Source: Oscillospiraceae bacterium (GTDB lineage Bacteria; Bacillota; Clostridia; Oscillospirales; Ruminococcaceae). Taken from it: a DNA stretch of 64,000 nt. Below, one piece after another: positions 32,977 to 42,969 of the stretch. The first letter of the stretch is position 1. Each line of letters starts with the position of its first letter. The notes under the pieces are model-generated. The model had not been told where the DNA came from. It saw only the letters and a program-made list of their open reading frames with translations, and did not search any database. The DNA lies in NCBI GenBank assembly GCA_009777635.1, contig WRLK01000001.1, forward strand, positions 1 to 64,000. The letters run 5' to 3'. The translations under genes and the position numbers were made by a program.

Positions 32977-35075
32977 AGGGCTCGATATACAAAAAAATCC
33001 GCAAGCAAATGCTGTTCGGCTCCTTTGTCGCGGCAGCGGTCGTATGCCTTGCCGCGGTAATAATCATTTCAATATTGCGCGGAAGTATCATCGGAGCCAG
33101 CGAGGAGCTGGGTACGTCGGCGGCGGTTGACAGCAAAACGGCGCTCGAAATACAGATGGAAGAATCGCTCTTTCAGTTAGCCGGGATCAAGTCGTACCTC
33201 ATCGACGAGAAGCTGTCGGCGGCGGCCAACCTTGTTTCTATTACCGCCCATAACGCGCAGTACATCGTATCGGAGCCTGAAGCCTATCTGCCGCGTACCG
33301 TCCTATTTCCTAATGCGGCGAACGCAGGGCGCTCTGTCGCGCAGCTTAGGCTGGCGCAGAATGCCGACTACGCTGATTTAGAAGCCGAGATCGGCCTTCT
33401 CGGCAATATGTCGGCCCTGCTGGTTTCGGGAGAGCGGTCCCTTGATTATGTGCGCTCGCTCTATATAGGCACTGAGAGCGGCATATGCATTTCGGCGGAC
33501 GTGGATTCCGATCAGGACTCTGTTATATTTGACCCGCGGGCGCGAAGCTGGTACATAGACGCCAAAGCCGCCGGGGAGATGATTTGGACCGACGTTTTTG
33601 CCGACAACTTTGGGCGGGGGCTCGGCATCACCTGCGCCATGCCGTTTTACGGCGAGGACGGCAGCCTGCGCGGCGTTGCCGGCGCGGGGATGCAGCTTGG
33701 AATCCTTGCCGAAATCGTCGTCGAAGCAAAGCTTGGGGAAACCGGCTACGCCTTTATCGCCAACGAGTATGGGGAAATCATTATTTCCGATACGGTTACG
33801 GTGGACGGCGACGGCAATATCATAAGCCAAAACTTATCGGGCGTCTTTCCGGACGAGACAGCCGCGCGGATGATGAACGGCGCCGCCGGAATCGAACGGG
33901 CCCCGGTGGAGGGGCGGGAATGCTTTATCGCCTACGCCCCGCTTAAAACCCTGCCGTGGAGCCTTGTCGTCATAATGAGCGTGGATGAGGTTGTCGCCCC
34001 GGCAATCGAAAGCGAGGAGCGTATCATCGCCATGACCGGCGGCACGGTAACCGGCATTGACCGTATGATTTTCATCGCGCTTTTAGTATTCGCGGCGGCG
34101 CTGATTTTGGCGCAGGCGGGAAACTCCGTATTGGCGCGGCGTTTATCCTCGGGGCTTGCAAGGCCGGTGATTCAGCTAAGCGAGGGCGCGGGCATAATCG
34201 GCGCGGGCGATTTGGAATACCGCTTCGACGTTAAAACAGGCGACGAGCTTGAAACCCTTTCCGATGCGTTCAACGCTATGATATCCAATATAAAAACCAT
34301 CACCGCCGAGAAGGAGCGCATCGGCGCGGAGCTTAACGTCGCCACGCAGATACAGGCAAGTATGCTGCCGTGTATTTTCCCGCCCTTTCCCGGCAGAAAG
34401 GAATTCGACATATACGCCTCCATGCTTCCCGCAAAGGAAGTGGGCGGCGATTTTTACGATTTTTTCTTAATAAACGAAAGCAAGCTTGCCGTGGTCATGG
34501 CCGACGTTTCAGGCAAGGGCGTGCCTGCCGCGCTGTTTATGGTCATCGCGAAAACGCTCATCAAAAATAATGCGCAGTCCGGCAAAAGCCCTAAAGAAGT
34601 TTTTCAGACGGTAAACGATATGCTGTGCGAAAACAACGACGCCTGTATGTTCGTAACCGCATTTATGGGGTATATCGACCTTCGAAGCGGCAAGCTTACT
34701 TACGTGAACGCAGGACACGACCCCGCGCTCCTCAAAAAAGCGGACGGGGAATTTAAGCCGCTGCCTTCGAAGCCTTCGCTCATACTCGCGGGCTTTGAAA
34801 ACGTGCGGTATAAAGAAGAAGAAATGATTCTATCCCCCGGCGATACGCTTTACTTATATACCGACGGCGTGACCGAAGCCATGAATAATGATTGCGAACT
34901 GTTTTCAACACGGCGGCTGCTGGATGCGCTGAACAGGAGTAAAGTCAGCACGGCAAAAGAGCTTCTTGTACATATTAAAAATGAAATTGACCTTTTCGCC
35001 GACGGCGCGGAGCAGGCCGACGACATAACCATGCTGGCGTTAAAAATTACCGAACGGATGGAATCGATAAAATGA
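32973..35075 (+). CDS. Cache-HAMP-PP2C (SpoIIE/RsbU-type) sensor phosphatase
   Basis: The 700-residue membrane phosphatase has a helix at about 14-38, an extracytoplasmic double-Cache domain (about 45-345; DPRARSWYIDAKAAGEMIWTDVF is the classic dCache stretch), a second helix (about 362-385), HAMP (about 388-440), a short coiled linker and a PP2C/SpoIIE domain (about 470-697). The domain has metal-site Asp residues in VGGDFYDFF, VVMADVSGKG and QADDITML. It should dephosphorylate the STAS proteins in response to an extracellular ligand; dCache domains often bind amino acids. It overlaps both neighbours by 4 bp. Confidence 0.93.
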   Translation: MKGSIYKKIRKQMLFGSFVAAAVVCLAAVIIISILRGSIIGASEELGTSAAVDSKTALEIQMEESLFQLAGIKSYLIDEKLSAAANLVSITAHNAQYIVSEPEAYLPRTVLFPNAANAGRSVAQLRLAQNADYADLEAEIGLLGNMSALLVSGERSLDYVRSLYIGTESGICISADVDSDQDSVIFDPRARSWYIDAKAAGEMIWTDVFADNFGRGLGITCAMPFYGEDGSLRGVAGAGMQLGILAEIVVEAKLGETGYAFIANEYGEIIISDTVTVDGDGNIISQNLSGVFPDETAARMMNGAAGIERAPVEGRECFIAYAPLKTLPWSLVVIMSVDEVVAPAIESEERIIAMTGGTVTGIDRMIFIALLVFAAALILAQAGNSVLARRLSSGLARPVIQLSEGAGIIGAGDLEYRFDVKTGDELETLSDAFNAMISNIKTITAEKERIGAELNVATQIQASMLPCIFPPFPGRKEFDIYASMLPAKEVGGDFYDFFLINESKLAVVMADVSGKGVPAALFMVIAKTLIKNNAQSGKSPKEVFQTVNDMLCENNDACMFVTAFMGYIDLRSGKLTYVNAGHDPALLKKADGEFKPLPSKPSLILAGFENVRYKEEEMILSPGDTLYLYTDGVTEAMNNDCELFSTRRLLDALNRSKVSTAKELLVHIKNEIDLFADGAEQADDITMLALKITERMESIK

Positions 35076-37315
35076 AAATGAAAAAAATCACGGCTTTTTT
35101 GTTAACAGTAATCATTTTTTGCGGTACAGTCCCCCGCGCGTCGGCAAATACGGGCCTTATGAGAACGCCGGACGACCTTGCGGACAAACGTATTGGCGTT
35201 GTGACGGCGTCGGTACAGGATATCCATTCGACCGAGCATTATCCAAACGCCGATATACACCGTTTCGGAACGGTTGCAGACACCCTTGCGGCCTTGAAGG
35301 CCGACAGAGTCGACGCCGTTATGGGAGGCTTCACCGTGCTGCGCAAGGCACAGCAGCAAGATGATTCGCTGGTGTTTTTAGAGGAAATGATAAACCCCCT
35401 GCCGATCGGCATGGCTTTCCAAAAGGGGGACGCGCTGATTGACAGCTTTAATGATTTTCTAAATCAAATCAAATCCGACGGTACTTTTGACGATATGCTA
35501 AGGCGTTATTTCACGGACGACGATTATGAAATGCCGCAGATCGTATCCGATAATCAAAACGGCAGACTGTTGTACGGCGTAACAACCCTTGGCGGACTTC
35601 CCTACGCTTCCATAAGCAACGGCGGGTTTGTCGGTATAGAAATAGAGTTTGCGCGAAGATTCGCGTCTTTAATGGGCATGGAGCTTGTAATACGCGATAT
35701 AGATTTTACGGGGCTTATCGCTTCGCTTGCAGCGGGCAAGGTGCAAATGATAGGCGGCGGCCTTTTTATAACGGAGGAGCGCAAGCGCACGGTTGACTTT
35801 TCAGACCCTGTTTATATGGAGCATTCAGCCGTTCTTGTAAAACGCGATAAAATGGATTTATCCGCCGCGGCCCAATACGACAGCGAGGACATCGTTTCCC
35901 CCGAGGCGCTTAGAATTTCTGACGGGAAAATCATCGGCGCGATGAGCGGCTCAAATTCCGCCATCATGCTGGATGTGCAGGCTCCCGGCGCAACGCTTAG
36001 GCATTACGACGACATCGTGGACGCGGTGCTTGCGCTGAAAGCAGGCCGGGTCGATTACGTCCTTACTTCAACCACCCGCGCTAAGGCGTTCTTGTATCAA
36101 GACCCCTCTCTGGAAATCGTGCCGGATGTGATTGTCGTTCACCGCGCCCCGAGCATCGGCGTGTCGAAAGACAAGCCCGAGCTGCGCGAGAGGATAGACG
36201 AAGCCATAGACAAGCTGCGCGAGGACGGAACGCTTGCCGACCTTGAGCGGCGTTGGGTCAAGTTTGACGGCACGCCCTACGAGCCCGCCGATATAGAGCC
36301 GGTTGACGGCGACCAGGTATTGCGCGTGGCCTTCGCCTCCAGCAGCGAGCCTATAAGCTTCAAGGACGAAAACGGCAACCCCGCGGGGCTTGACGCCGAT
36401 TTGTCGCGGTATATCGCCCGTGAGCTCGGTATGCGTATAGAATTCCTTGACCTTAACTTCACCGCTATGGTCGCCGCGGTGCAGAGCGGCAAGGCGGATA
36501 TGGCGATCTCCAACATCAGCGCGACGCTGGAAAGAAAGAACGCCATGGATTTCACGCAGGAATATTTCTCAAACCCGCAGGTGTTTCTGCGGCTGAAGAT
36601 TGATGCGCCTCCCGCTGCTATCGCTTTTCTTGAAGGGCTGAAAGAAAGCTTTTACCGCAACATCATACTGGAGCGGCGTTACATGCTGGTGTTAAACGGG
36701 CTTTGCGTCACCGTCGTCCTGTCGCTTCTGGCCCTCGTGTTCGGCACCGTGCTGGGAGGGCTGATCTGCGCGATGCGTATGGCGAAAAACGCCGCAATAC
36801 GGGAGATTGCAAAGGCATACATATCCATATTGCGCGGCATACCTGTGCTGGTCGTGCTGATGGTAATCTACTACATCGTGTTCGCGTCGGTCGACATCGA
36901 CACGTTTCTGGTGGCGACGATCGCTTTTGGGATGAACTTCGCGGCATATGTGGCCGAGATGTTCCGCACCGGCATAGAAAGCGTGGACAAAAGCCAGCGC
37001 GAGGCCGGTATTGCCGGAGGCTTCAACCCGTTGCAGACGTTTATCTATATTATCATGCCGCAAGCGGCAAGGCTGATACTGCCCGTGTATAAAGGCGAGT
37101 TTATATCGCTTGTAAAGATGACGTCGGTGGTTGGGTATATTGCTGTACAGGACCTTACAAAAGCGGGCGACATTATCCGCAGCCGCACGATGGAGGCGTT
37201 CTTCCCGCTGATTATGGTGGCTGTGCTGTACTTTGTAATCTCGTGGCTGCTGTCGTTGTCGCTTACATACATTGAAAAGCGCGTTGACCCTAAATTCGGG
37301 AGGGTGAAATTATGA
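35072..37315 (+). CDS. amino-acid ABC transporter: multi-SBP / permease fusion with split lobes
   Basis: This 747-residue polypeptide has a signal peptide (1-26). The first segment (about 28-160) reads as SBP_bac_3 lobe 2 only ([18 protein letters not shown]...[15 protein letters not shown]). A complete SBP_bac_3 domain follows (about 163-405). The next segment (about 411-507) reads as lobe 1 only ([21 protein letters not shown]...FTQEYF). The last part (about 520-745) is a His/Glu/Gln-type permease with EAA loop ([22 protein letters not shown]). The lobe 2 / full / lobe 1 order is unusual. It is coupled by ATGA overlaps to the phosphatase before and the ATPase after. Confidence 0.88.
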   Translation: MKMKKITAFLLTVIIFCGTVPRASANTGLMRTPDDLADKRIGVVTASVQDIHSTEHYPNADIHRFGTVADTLAALKADRVDAVMGGFTVLRKAQQQDDSLVFLEEMINPLPIGMAFQKGDALIDSFNDFLNQIKSDGTFDDMLRRYFTDDDYEMPQIVSDNQNGRLLYGVTTLGGLPYASISNGGFVGIEIEFARRFASLMGMELVIRDIDFTGLIASLAAGKVQMIGGGLFITEERKRTVDFSDPVYMEHSAVLVKRDKMDLSAAAQYDSEDIVSPEALRISDGKIIGAMSGSNSAIMLDVQAPGATLRHYDDIVDAVLALKAGRVDYVLTSTTRAKAFLYQDPSLEIVPDVIVVHRAPSIGVSKDKPELRERIDEAIDKLREDGTLADLERRWVKFDGTPYEPADIEPVDGDQVLRVAFASSSEPISFKDENGNPAGLDADLSRYIARELGMRIEFLDLNFTAMVAAVQSGKADMAISNISATLERKNAMDFTQEYFSNPQVFLRLKIDAPPAAIAFLEGLKESFYRNIILERRYMLVLNGLCVTVVLSLLALVFGTVLGGLICAMRMAKNAAIREIAKAYISILRGIPVLVVLMVIYYIVFASVDIDTFLVATIAFGMNFAAYVAEMFRTGIESVDKSQREAGIAGGFNPLQTFIYIIMPQAARLILPVYKGEFISLVKMTSVVGYIAVQDLTKAGDIIRSRTMEAFFPLIMVAVLYFVISWLLSLSLTYIEKRVDPKFGRVKL

Positions 37316-38403
37316 TTGTTGTAAAGAATCTCAAAAAGAGCTTCGGCAGCCTAACCGTCCTCGACGGCGTAAGCGTAGAGATAAACAGGGGCGACGTAAT
37401 ATCCGTCATCGGCCCTTCCGGATGCGGCAAAAGCACTTTCCTGCGCTGTCTCAACCTGCTTGAGCGCCCGGATTCGGGGAGCATCCTCCTAAATGGCAGC
37501 GACATCACGGCGAAGAAAGCGAACGCCCCCCTGCTGCGCCGCAAGATTGGAATGGTGTTCCAGTCGTTTAATTTATACGCCCATCTGACGGTCATGCGAA
37601 ACCTGACGATCGGCCCCGTCAAGCTGCTCGGCGCAAGCCAAGAGGCGGCGGAGGAAAAGGCGGCGGAATACCTGCGCATGGTAGGACTGCTGGAAAAGAT
37701 AAACAGCTATCCCGACGAGCTTTCGGGCGGGCAGAAGCAGCGCGTGGCCATCGCCCGCTGCCTTGCAATGGAGCCGGAGATGATCCTGTTTGACGAGCCT
37801 ACCTCGGCACTTGACCCCACAATGGTCAGCGAGGTGCTGGCAGTCATACGCTCCCTTGCGAAAAGCGGCATGACCATGCTGGTCGTAACCCATGAGATGG
37901 GCTTTGCCCGCGACGCCTCTACCCGCGTGTTTTACATGGACGAGGGCGGCATATACGAGCAAGGCACGCCGGAGGATATCTTCGACCGGCCCCAAAAGCC
38001 GAAAACACAGGCATTTATTAATCGGGTGCGCAGCTTATCCCGCAAGATTACCTCGCCCTTCTTTGACTTATACGCGCTCAACGGCGAGATTGAGCGTTTT
38101 TGCGAAAAGCATATTATCTCCAAAAGAATGACCGGCAACGCGATTCTTTTAACTGAGGAGCTGCTTAGCCTTTACAACGAATACGCGCGGTGCATCAAGC
38201 TTGGCTACCATGCCGGGCTGCAGCTGGATTATTCCGAAAAAGACGGCAGCCTGAGACTGGTTTTCACCTACGGCGGCGAAAACGACATCGTCGGGAAAAG
38301 CGGCGGCCTTTCCGCTGACATTATCCGCGGCCTTAGCTCCGATATGAGTTTTGAGCAAGACGGCGGCGAATGCAAAATATCGCTTGTCTGCAAAAAGGGT
38401 TAG
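37312..38403 (+). CDS. GlnQ-type ABC ATPase fused to a degenerate RsbW-like domain
   Basis: Residues 1-240 are a normal polar-amino-acid ATPase: Walker [10 protein letters not shown], signature LSGGQKQR, Walker [13 protein letters not shown] and switch VTHEMGFA. Residues about 242-363 are an extra domain not found in GlnQ. It lines up by eye with the RsbW-like protein at 32566: [19 protein letters not shown] at the N-box, [12 protein letters not shown] at the G1 box, and [21 protein letters not shown] at the G2 region. The N-box Asn and G1 Asp are lost, so ATP binding by this domain is doubtful. It may be a docking site for the STAS proteins. Confidence 0.88.
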   Translation: MIVVKNLKKSFGSLTVLDGVSVEINRGDVISVIGPSGCGKSTFLRCLNLLERPDSGSILLNGSDITAKKANAPLLRRKIGMVFQSFNLYAHLTVMRNLTIGPVKLLGASQEAAEEKAAEYLRMVGLLEKINSYPDELSGGQKQRVAIARCLAMEPEMILFDEPTSALDPTMVSEVLAVIRSLAKSGMTMLVVTHEMGFARDASTRVFYMDEGGIYEQGTPEDIFDRPQKPKTQAFINRVRSLSRKITSPFFDLYALNGEIERFCEKHIISKRMTGNAILLTEELLSLYNEYARCIKLGYHAGLQLDYSEKDGSLRLVFTYGGENDIVGKSGGLSADIIRGLSSDMSFEQDGGECKISLVCKKG

Positions 38404-38452
38404 GGTGTGTGGACGCCAGAAATGACGAAAACAAAAAATGGAGGTTTTATGA

Positions 38453-39190
38453 ATGGGCGATATACCGTTAATGACCGTAAACAAACTGCTGGACGAACTG
38501 AAATTGGCGGGAAATGCTTTGTCAATAATCCTGACAAACGACGAAGCCCCGCCGGACAGGCCGGAAGGCGGCTTCTGTACATTGTCATTGCTGAAACGCG
38601 CCCTGAACGGAGAAACGCTGTGCTTCGGCGGTCATAAGCTGTCATGCCCCGGCGCAAAAAGAGGAATGGGCTTTTGCGATCGTTTGCCGGATATCAAGGG
38701 CGGCTTCGGTAATTTTATTTCAAACGGCGCCGGGGAAGGCTTCCCGGAAGGCGAACGAATCAAAAAAAGCCCGGAAATCGCTGAAAGCATGATAGATATG
38801 CAGCCACAAGACGTGCTTAACGGTTGCGGGCATATCATAGTCAAGCCGTATGAGACGGGCGATGCTGCATCGTTAATTTCATTTTACGCAAATTGCGATC
38901 AGCTTTCGGGGCTGATTCAGTTGTTTTCATACCGGACCGGTGAATACGACAATGTCATAGCTCCCCTGTGTTCAGGCTGCGCCTCGATTTTTAGGATCCC
39001 GCTGGGAGAATTGAAGAGGGAAAAACCAAGAGCGGTAATCGGAAATGTGGACTCGTTTTCCAGAGTTCACTTTGATAATGACAGGTTTTTCTTTACGGTT
39101 TCCGCGAAAGCTTTCGGTGAAATGCTCGAAGACGCGCATACATGCTTTTTCGCGACATCCAACTGGAAAAGCATAAAAGAAAGACTGTAA
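38453..39190 (+). CDS. DUF169-family protein
   Basis: This 245-residue cytoplasmic protein belongs to the DUF169 group (uncharacterised, Cys-containing). Visible features are LKLAGNALSIILTNDEAPP, the GGHKLSCPGAKRGMGF motif with Cys, and CSGCASIFRIPLGE with a second Cys pair. GGAGG lies 8 bp before the ATG at 38453. It follows the transporter ATPase by 50 bp and may be co-transcribed. The function is unknown. Confidence 0.75.
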   Translation: MGDIPLMTVNKLLDELKLAGNALSIILTNDEAPPDRPEGGFCTLSLLKRALNGETLCFGGHKLSCPGAKRGMGFCDRLPDIKGGFGNFISNGAGEGFPEGERIKKSPEIAESMIDMQPQDVLNGCGHIIVKPYETGDAASLISFYANCDQLSGLIQLFSYRTGEYDNVIAPLCSGCASIFRIPLGELKREKPRAVIGNVDSFSRVHFDNDRFFFTVSAKAFGEMLEDAHTCFFATSNWKSIKERL

Positions 39191-39212
39191 GCAAGAAACG
39201 AGGCGTCAAGGA

Positions 39213-40775
39213 ATGACTAAAAAATATAGAATATTACATATTCTGTTAATCTTAACGCTGTTGTCTTCGGCTCTTGCCGGCTGCGTGAAATTTCCCGGCA
39301 CAGCGCCGACGGCGGAGATTGTCATCTTTCATACAAACGACACACATGGCCGCGTGTTGGGCAACGATGAAGATATAATAGGCATTGACCGGATTGCGTC
39401 GATACATAAAGAAACCCCGGGCTCCATTCTGCTGGACGCCGGCGATACGCTGCACGGCTTGCCGGTTGCCACGCTCAGCCGTGGCGCGGATATCGCCGTG
39501 CTGATGAAGGCCGCCGGGTACAGCGCCATGACCGTAGGCAACCATGAGTTTCATTACGGCTGGGAGCGCCTTGAAGAGCTTCGCGCCGCCGCCGGGTTCC
39601 CCTTTCTCGCGGCAAACGTCACAAAGGACGGCTCGCTGCTCTTAGACGACGCGGTAATCATTGAGGTGAGCGGCGTTTTGCTCGGGATATTCGGCTTGAC
39701 TACCGAGGCGACGGCGCACCTGGCTATGCCCGGGTATGTGAGCGGGCTTGTATTTGAAGACCCGGTAACGGTCGCGCGCGACATGGTCGGTCTTTTGCGT
39801 GAACAGGGCGCTCATGTAATCGTGGCGGTCTGCCATTTGGGAAGCGATCCGGACGCGGGCACGCTCTCGACACAGCTTGCACGGGAGGCGTCCGGAATCG
39901 ATGTGATCATAGACGGGCACAGCCACACCGAGCTGCCGGAAGGAATAACGGAAAACGGGGCGCTTATCGTACAGGCGGGTAATCATGGGAACAATTTAGG
40001 CAAGATGGTTATCGCGGTTGAAAACGGCGAAATCACCTCCAAAACAGCGTCGCTTATCGGCTTTGAGGAAACGCGGGGCACGGCGCCGGACGAAACCGTT
40101 GCGGCTATGTTATCGGATATAACGGCGAATCTGGAGGCGTTGCTGGGCAAGCCCGTGGGCGAATCAAAAGCCCTGATGTCAAGCGAGAGGGCGCCTGGCC
40201 TGCGCACGCAGGAAATGCCGCTTGGCAGCCTCGTAGCCGACGCGTACCGGCAGGCCGCAGACGCCGACATCGCGATAGCCAACGGCGGCGACATACGCGC
40301 CGACATCCTGCCGGGCGTTATCACAAATGGCGATATTATCAGCGTCCTGCCATTCGGCAACACGCTGATGGTAAAAACCGTCACTCCAGCCCTGCTTCGT
40401 GAGATTCTTGAGAACGGAGTAAGCGGCATTATAACGGACGAAAACGGGAACATCGACCACGAGCAGTCGGCCCAGGGCCGGTTTTTGCAAATATCCGGTT
40501 TCAGCTTTCGCTATTACCCCGCCGCGGCCGCAGGGGAACGTATACGTTCCATCACCCTGGACGATGGCAGCCCCTTGTCGCTGGACGACGACGAGACGAG
40601 GATTACGCTTGCCGGCTCCAGTTATGTAATGACAGGCGGCGATTATTATACAATGCTTGGCGGCTTGCCCATAGACTACGAGCTTGGCGCCGCCGACGAG
40701 GCGCTCGCCGAATATGTCAAAAGACATTCCCCGCTCTTTGCCCCGGGAACAGGCCGGATTACCGAGATGGGATAA
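39213..40775 (+). CDS. 5'-nucleotidase / UDP-sugar hydrolase-family lipoprotein
   Basis: This 520-residue exported protein has a lipobox (SALAGC, Cys about 24). It has a calcineurin-like metallophosphatase domain (about 34-280; IFHTNDTHGR, DAGDTLHG, VGNHEFHYG and DGHSHTE carry the metal ligands) and a C-terminal 5'-nucleotidase domain (about 310-500; NGGDIRADI, GDYYTMLGG). It likely hydrolyses extracellular nucleotides to nucleosides and phosphate. It starts 22 bp after the DUF169 gene and is probably in the same transcript. Confidence 0.9.
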   Translation: MTKKYRILHILLILTLLSSALAGCVKFPGTAPTAEIVIFHTNDTHGRVLGNDEDIIGIDRIASIHKETPGSILLDAGDTLHGLPVATLSRGADIAVLMKAAGYSAMTVGNHEFHYGWERLEELRAAAGFPFLAANVTKDGSLLLDDAVIIEVSGVLLGIFGLTTEATAHLAMPGYVSGLVFEDPVTVARDMVGLLREQGAHVIVAVCHLGSDPDAGTLSTQLAREASGIDVIIDGHSHTELPEGITENGALIVQAGNHGNNLGKMVIAVENGEITSKTASLIGFEETRGTAPDETVAAMLSDITANLEALLGKPVGESKALMSSERAPGLRTQEMPLGSLVADAYRQAADADIAIANGGDIRADILPGVITNGDIISVLPFGNTLMVKTVTPALLREILENGVSGIITDENGNIDHEQSAQGRFLQISGFSFRYYPAAAAGERIRSITLDDGSPLSLDDDETRITLAGSSYVMTGGDYYTMLGGLPIDYELGAADEALAEYVKRHSPLFAPGTGRITEMG

Positions 40776-40833
40776 AAACCCGTATTCAGCGCCGCTCAAC
40801 GTTCATCCTTTGGATCCTGCACACAGGTTCTGA

Positions 40834-42933
40834 TCACCCGCTCAAGCCGCCTATCCTTGCTTCCATAGCAGTGATATTCGCGCGCATTTCCTTCGCCGCC
40901 TCCCTTGTCAGGCGTCCCGACTCGAACATTTCCTGAATCAGCCCGCGCTCGATCCTGATACCCTTCCTTGCAACCTCAAGGAGTGAGCTTTCCTCTTCCT
41001 TTGAATCGTGCGGCACGGGATCAACAGGCTGTTGGGCGCGGCTTTGGCGGATTGCCGCCGCTAATTCATGGGATAACTCATAAAAGGAAATCAGCCTTTC
41101 GATAACAGCGCTGTTTTCGGCGGTTTTTACGCTCTTTAGCCGATTCAAAACATACCTCGTATTGGCTTCTCGGATGACCGCGAAGTTCTCCTCGATGGTT
41201 TTTATGCGCTCAAGATATTCGGGCTTGTTGAAATCCGGCGCAGCGCCGTTCCGAATTGCCGCGGAAGCCACTTCCACCCTTTCCCTGTTATGATGCGCGG
41301 CAATGTCCGGGCGACGGCGCCTTAAGAGCCGCACAACCTTTTTAAGATAACCGTGCTTTCTCGCCCGCGTAATGATTTCCAGCCGTTCAAGAAAATATCT
41401 GGCCGCGGCCTTGTCAGCCCTGCCGTCTTTAAGCATAGCCTGCGTGTTCTCTTTTTCCCACAGGAAAATTTGCTCCCGCAGCTCTTTTTCCGCCTTTTTT
41501 ATTTTATGGCGGTATGCCCCGCGCGCCTGCGGCATAATATCGCGCTCCCTGTAGTGTCTTATGATGATTGCCGTTTCTCCGCGGGTTTCGTCCGTTGCTT
41601 CGGAGATAAGCCTTGCAATGACCCCTCGGATAATTTCCCCGTATACTTCCCGGTCCGCTTCGACCTTTGTTGCTTCGGTTTGCCGTTTCGTAGCCAAAGG
41701 CAGCAGGAAATTCGTGATAAGCAAGGAGCAGACTATCACCCCGCTTGCCAGCAAGATAATCAAATCGCGCTGGGGGAAAGCGCTGCCGTCCGAAAGCACC
41801 GCCGGAACCGACAGCACGCAGGCAAGCGTTACCGTTCCACGCGCCCCCGCAAGGCTGAAAATAGCGCCCGCCCTGATTTTACGGATAGGCTCGTCGGGTG
41901 TTTGGTATGTTTTCAGGCGGACTGTCAAAACCCACCATATAAAGCGGGTAACCGCAAAAGCGAGCGTCAGCGCAAATATACCGCCCATGATTTGAAATCC
42001 GCCTATCGCGTGCCGGTCGTCCCCGAAGGTTTGCAAGATACCCGGCAGTTGTGTTCCCAGTAAAATAAAAACAATCCCCTCAAGTGAAAACGTCAGGACA
42101 TTCCATACGCTTTCCTGCGCGATATGTAAGCTTGCGACCTCCGGATTAAATTTATCCTGCGCAAGCGAGTGGGCGATTCCCGCCGAAAATACGGCTACGA
42201 TACCGCTTACCGGGATTCTCTCCGCGATCATGTAGATAATGAAGGGCGTTAAAATGACAATCAGGATATGCAGCGTGGAGTTTTCAATGCCGATGCGCCT
42301 GAGCCATCTTACCAGAATATATTTCAGCCCGATAACGGCAAGTCCGATAAAAACGCCGCCCAGCCCCACTAAAAGAAATTGCCCCGTCGCCCGCGTCGAT
42401 GAAAAAACGCCTGTTGTCGCGGCGATCATGGCAAATTGGAAGCACACGATGCCTGAGGCGTCGTTAATAACCGACTCGCCGGATAAAATAGTCATGATTT
42501 TATCCGGGACGGCAGCGCGTTTTGCTACCGCGTCCACGGCGACGTCGTCCGTCGGGCTGAGCGCGGAGACAAGAACAAAAGCTACCGTCAAGGGAATCGC
42601 GGGAATAAGGAAATGTAAAAAATACCCCAACGTTATTACCGAGATAAAAACCAGCAGGAACGCCGAAGCAAGTATAGGTTTTATCAGCTCGGCCATCGTT
42701 TTTCTATCAAACATCATCCCCGAATAAAAAATAAGAGGCGCGATAAACAGAACAAAGAACAGCTCCGTCTCGAATTCAAACTCAAATCCGAAAGCCCCGA
42801 ACGGAATCAGGGCGATGAAAACGCCTAAAATAATCTGCACAACCGGGGCGGACAACGCGGGTATAAAACGGTTAATCAGGCTGGAAAGCATCACCGACGC
42901 CAAAAGGATCAGAATAAATTCAAATGCATGCAC
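40834..42933 (-). CDS. CPA1-type Na+/H+ antiporter with long cytoplasmic tail
   Basis: This protein is about 699 residues. I use the GTG at 42933 because GAGGGG lies 9 bp before it; the TTG at 42942 abuts that site. The first 420 residues carry about 12 membrane helices, the exchanger motif SALSPTDDVAVDAVA (Asp pair) and GESVINDASGIV. The remaining 280 residues are a charged helical tail (SEATDETRGETAIIIRHYRERD..., LSHELAAAIRQSRAQ), as in NhaP-type exchangers. It lies 36 bp behind the 188-residue protein gene, which shares its strand. Confidence 0.9.
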   Translation of the reverse strand: MHAFEFILILLASVMLSSLINRFIPALSAPVVQIILGVFIALIPFGAFGFEFEFETELFFVLFIAPLIFYSGMMFDRKTMAELIKPILASAFLLVFISVITLGYFLHFLIPAIPLTVAFVLVSALSPTDDVAVDAVAKRAAVPDKIMTILSGESVINDASGIVCFQFAMIAATTGVFSSTRATGQFLLVGLGGVFIGLAVIGLKYILVRWLRRIGIENSTLHILIVILTPFIIYMIAERIPVSGIVAVFSAGIAHSLAQDKFNPEVASLHIAQESVWNVLTFSLEGIVFILLGTQLPGILQTFGDDRHAIGGFQIMGGIFALTLAFAVTRFIWWVLTVRLKTYQTPDEPIRKIRAGAIFSLAGARGTVTLACVLSVPAVLSDGSAFPQRDLIILLASGVIVCSLLITNFLLPLATKRQTEATKVEADREVYGEIIRGVIARLISEATDETRGETAIIIRHYRERDIMPQARGAYRHKIKKAEKELREQIFLWEKENTQAMLKDGRADKAAARYFLERLEIITRARKHGYLKKVVRLLRRRRPDIAAHHNRERVEVASAAIRNGAAPDFNKPEYLERIKTIEENFAVIREANTRYVLNRLKSVKTAENSAVIERLISFYELSHELAAAIRQSRAQQPVDPVPHDSKEEESSLLEVARKGIRIERGLIQEMFESGRLTREAAKEMRANITAMEARIGGLSG

Positions 42934-42969
42934 AAAATACAACCCCTCAAAAGTTTTGGTCCGGCAAAT

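Noticed and set aside
41353..42063. 236-residue plus-strand frame opposite the antiporter gene
   Set aside because: It has no start signal and no domain, while the opposite strand has a full CPA1 antiporter.
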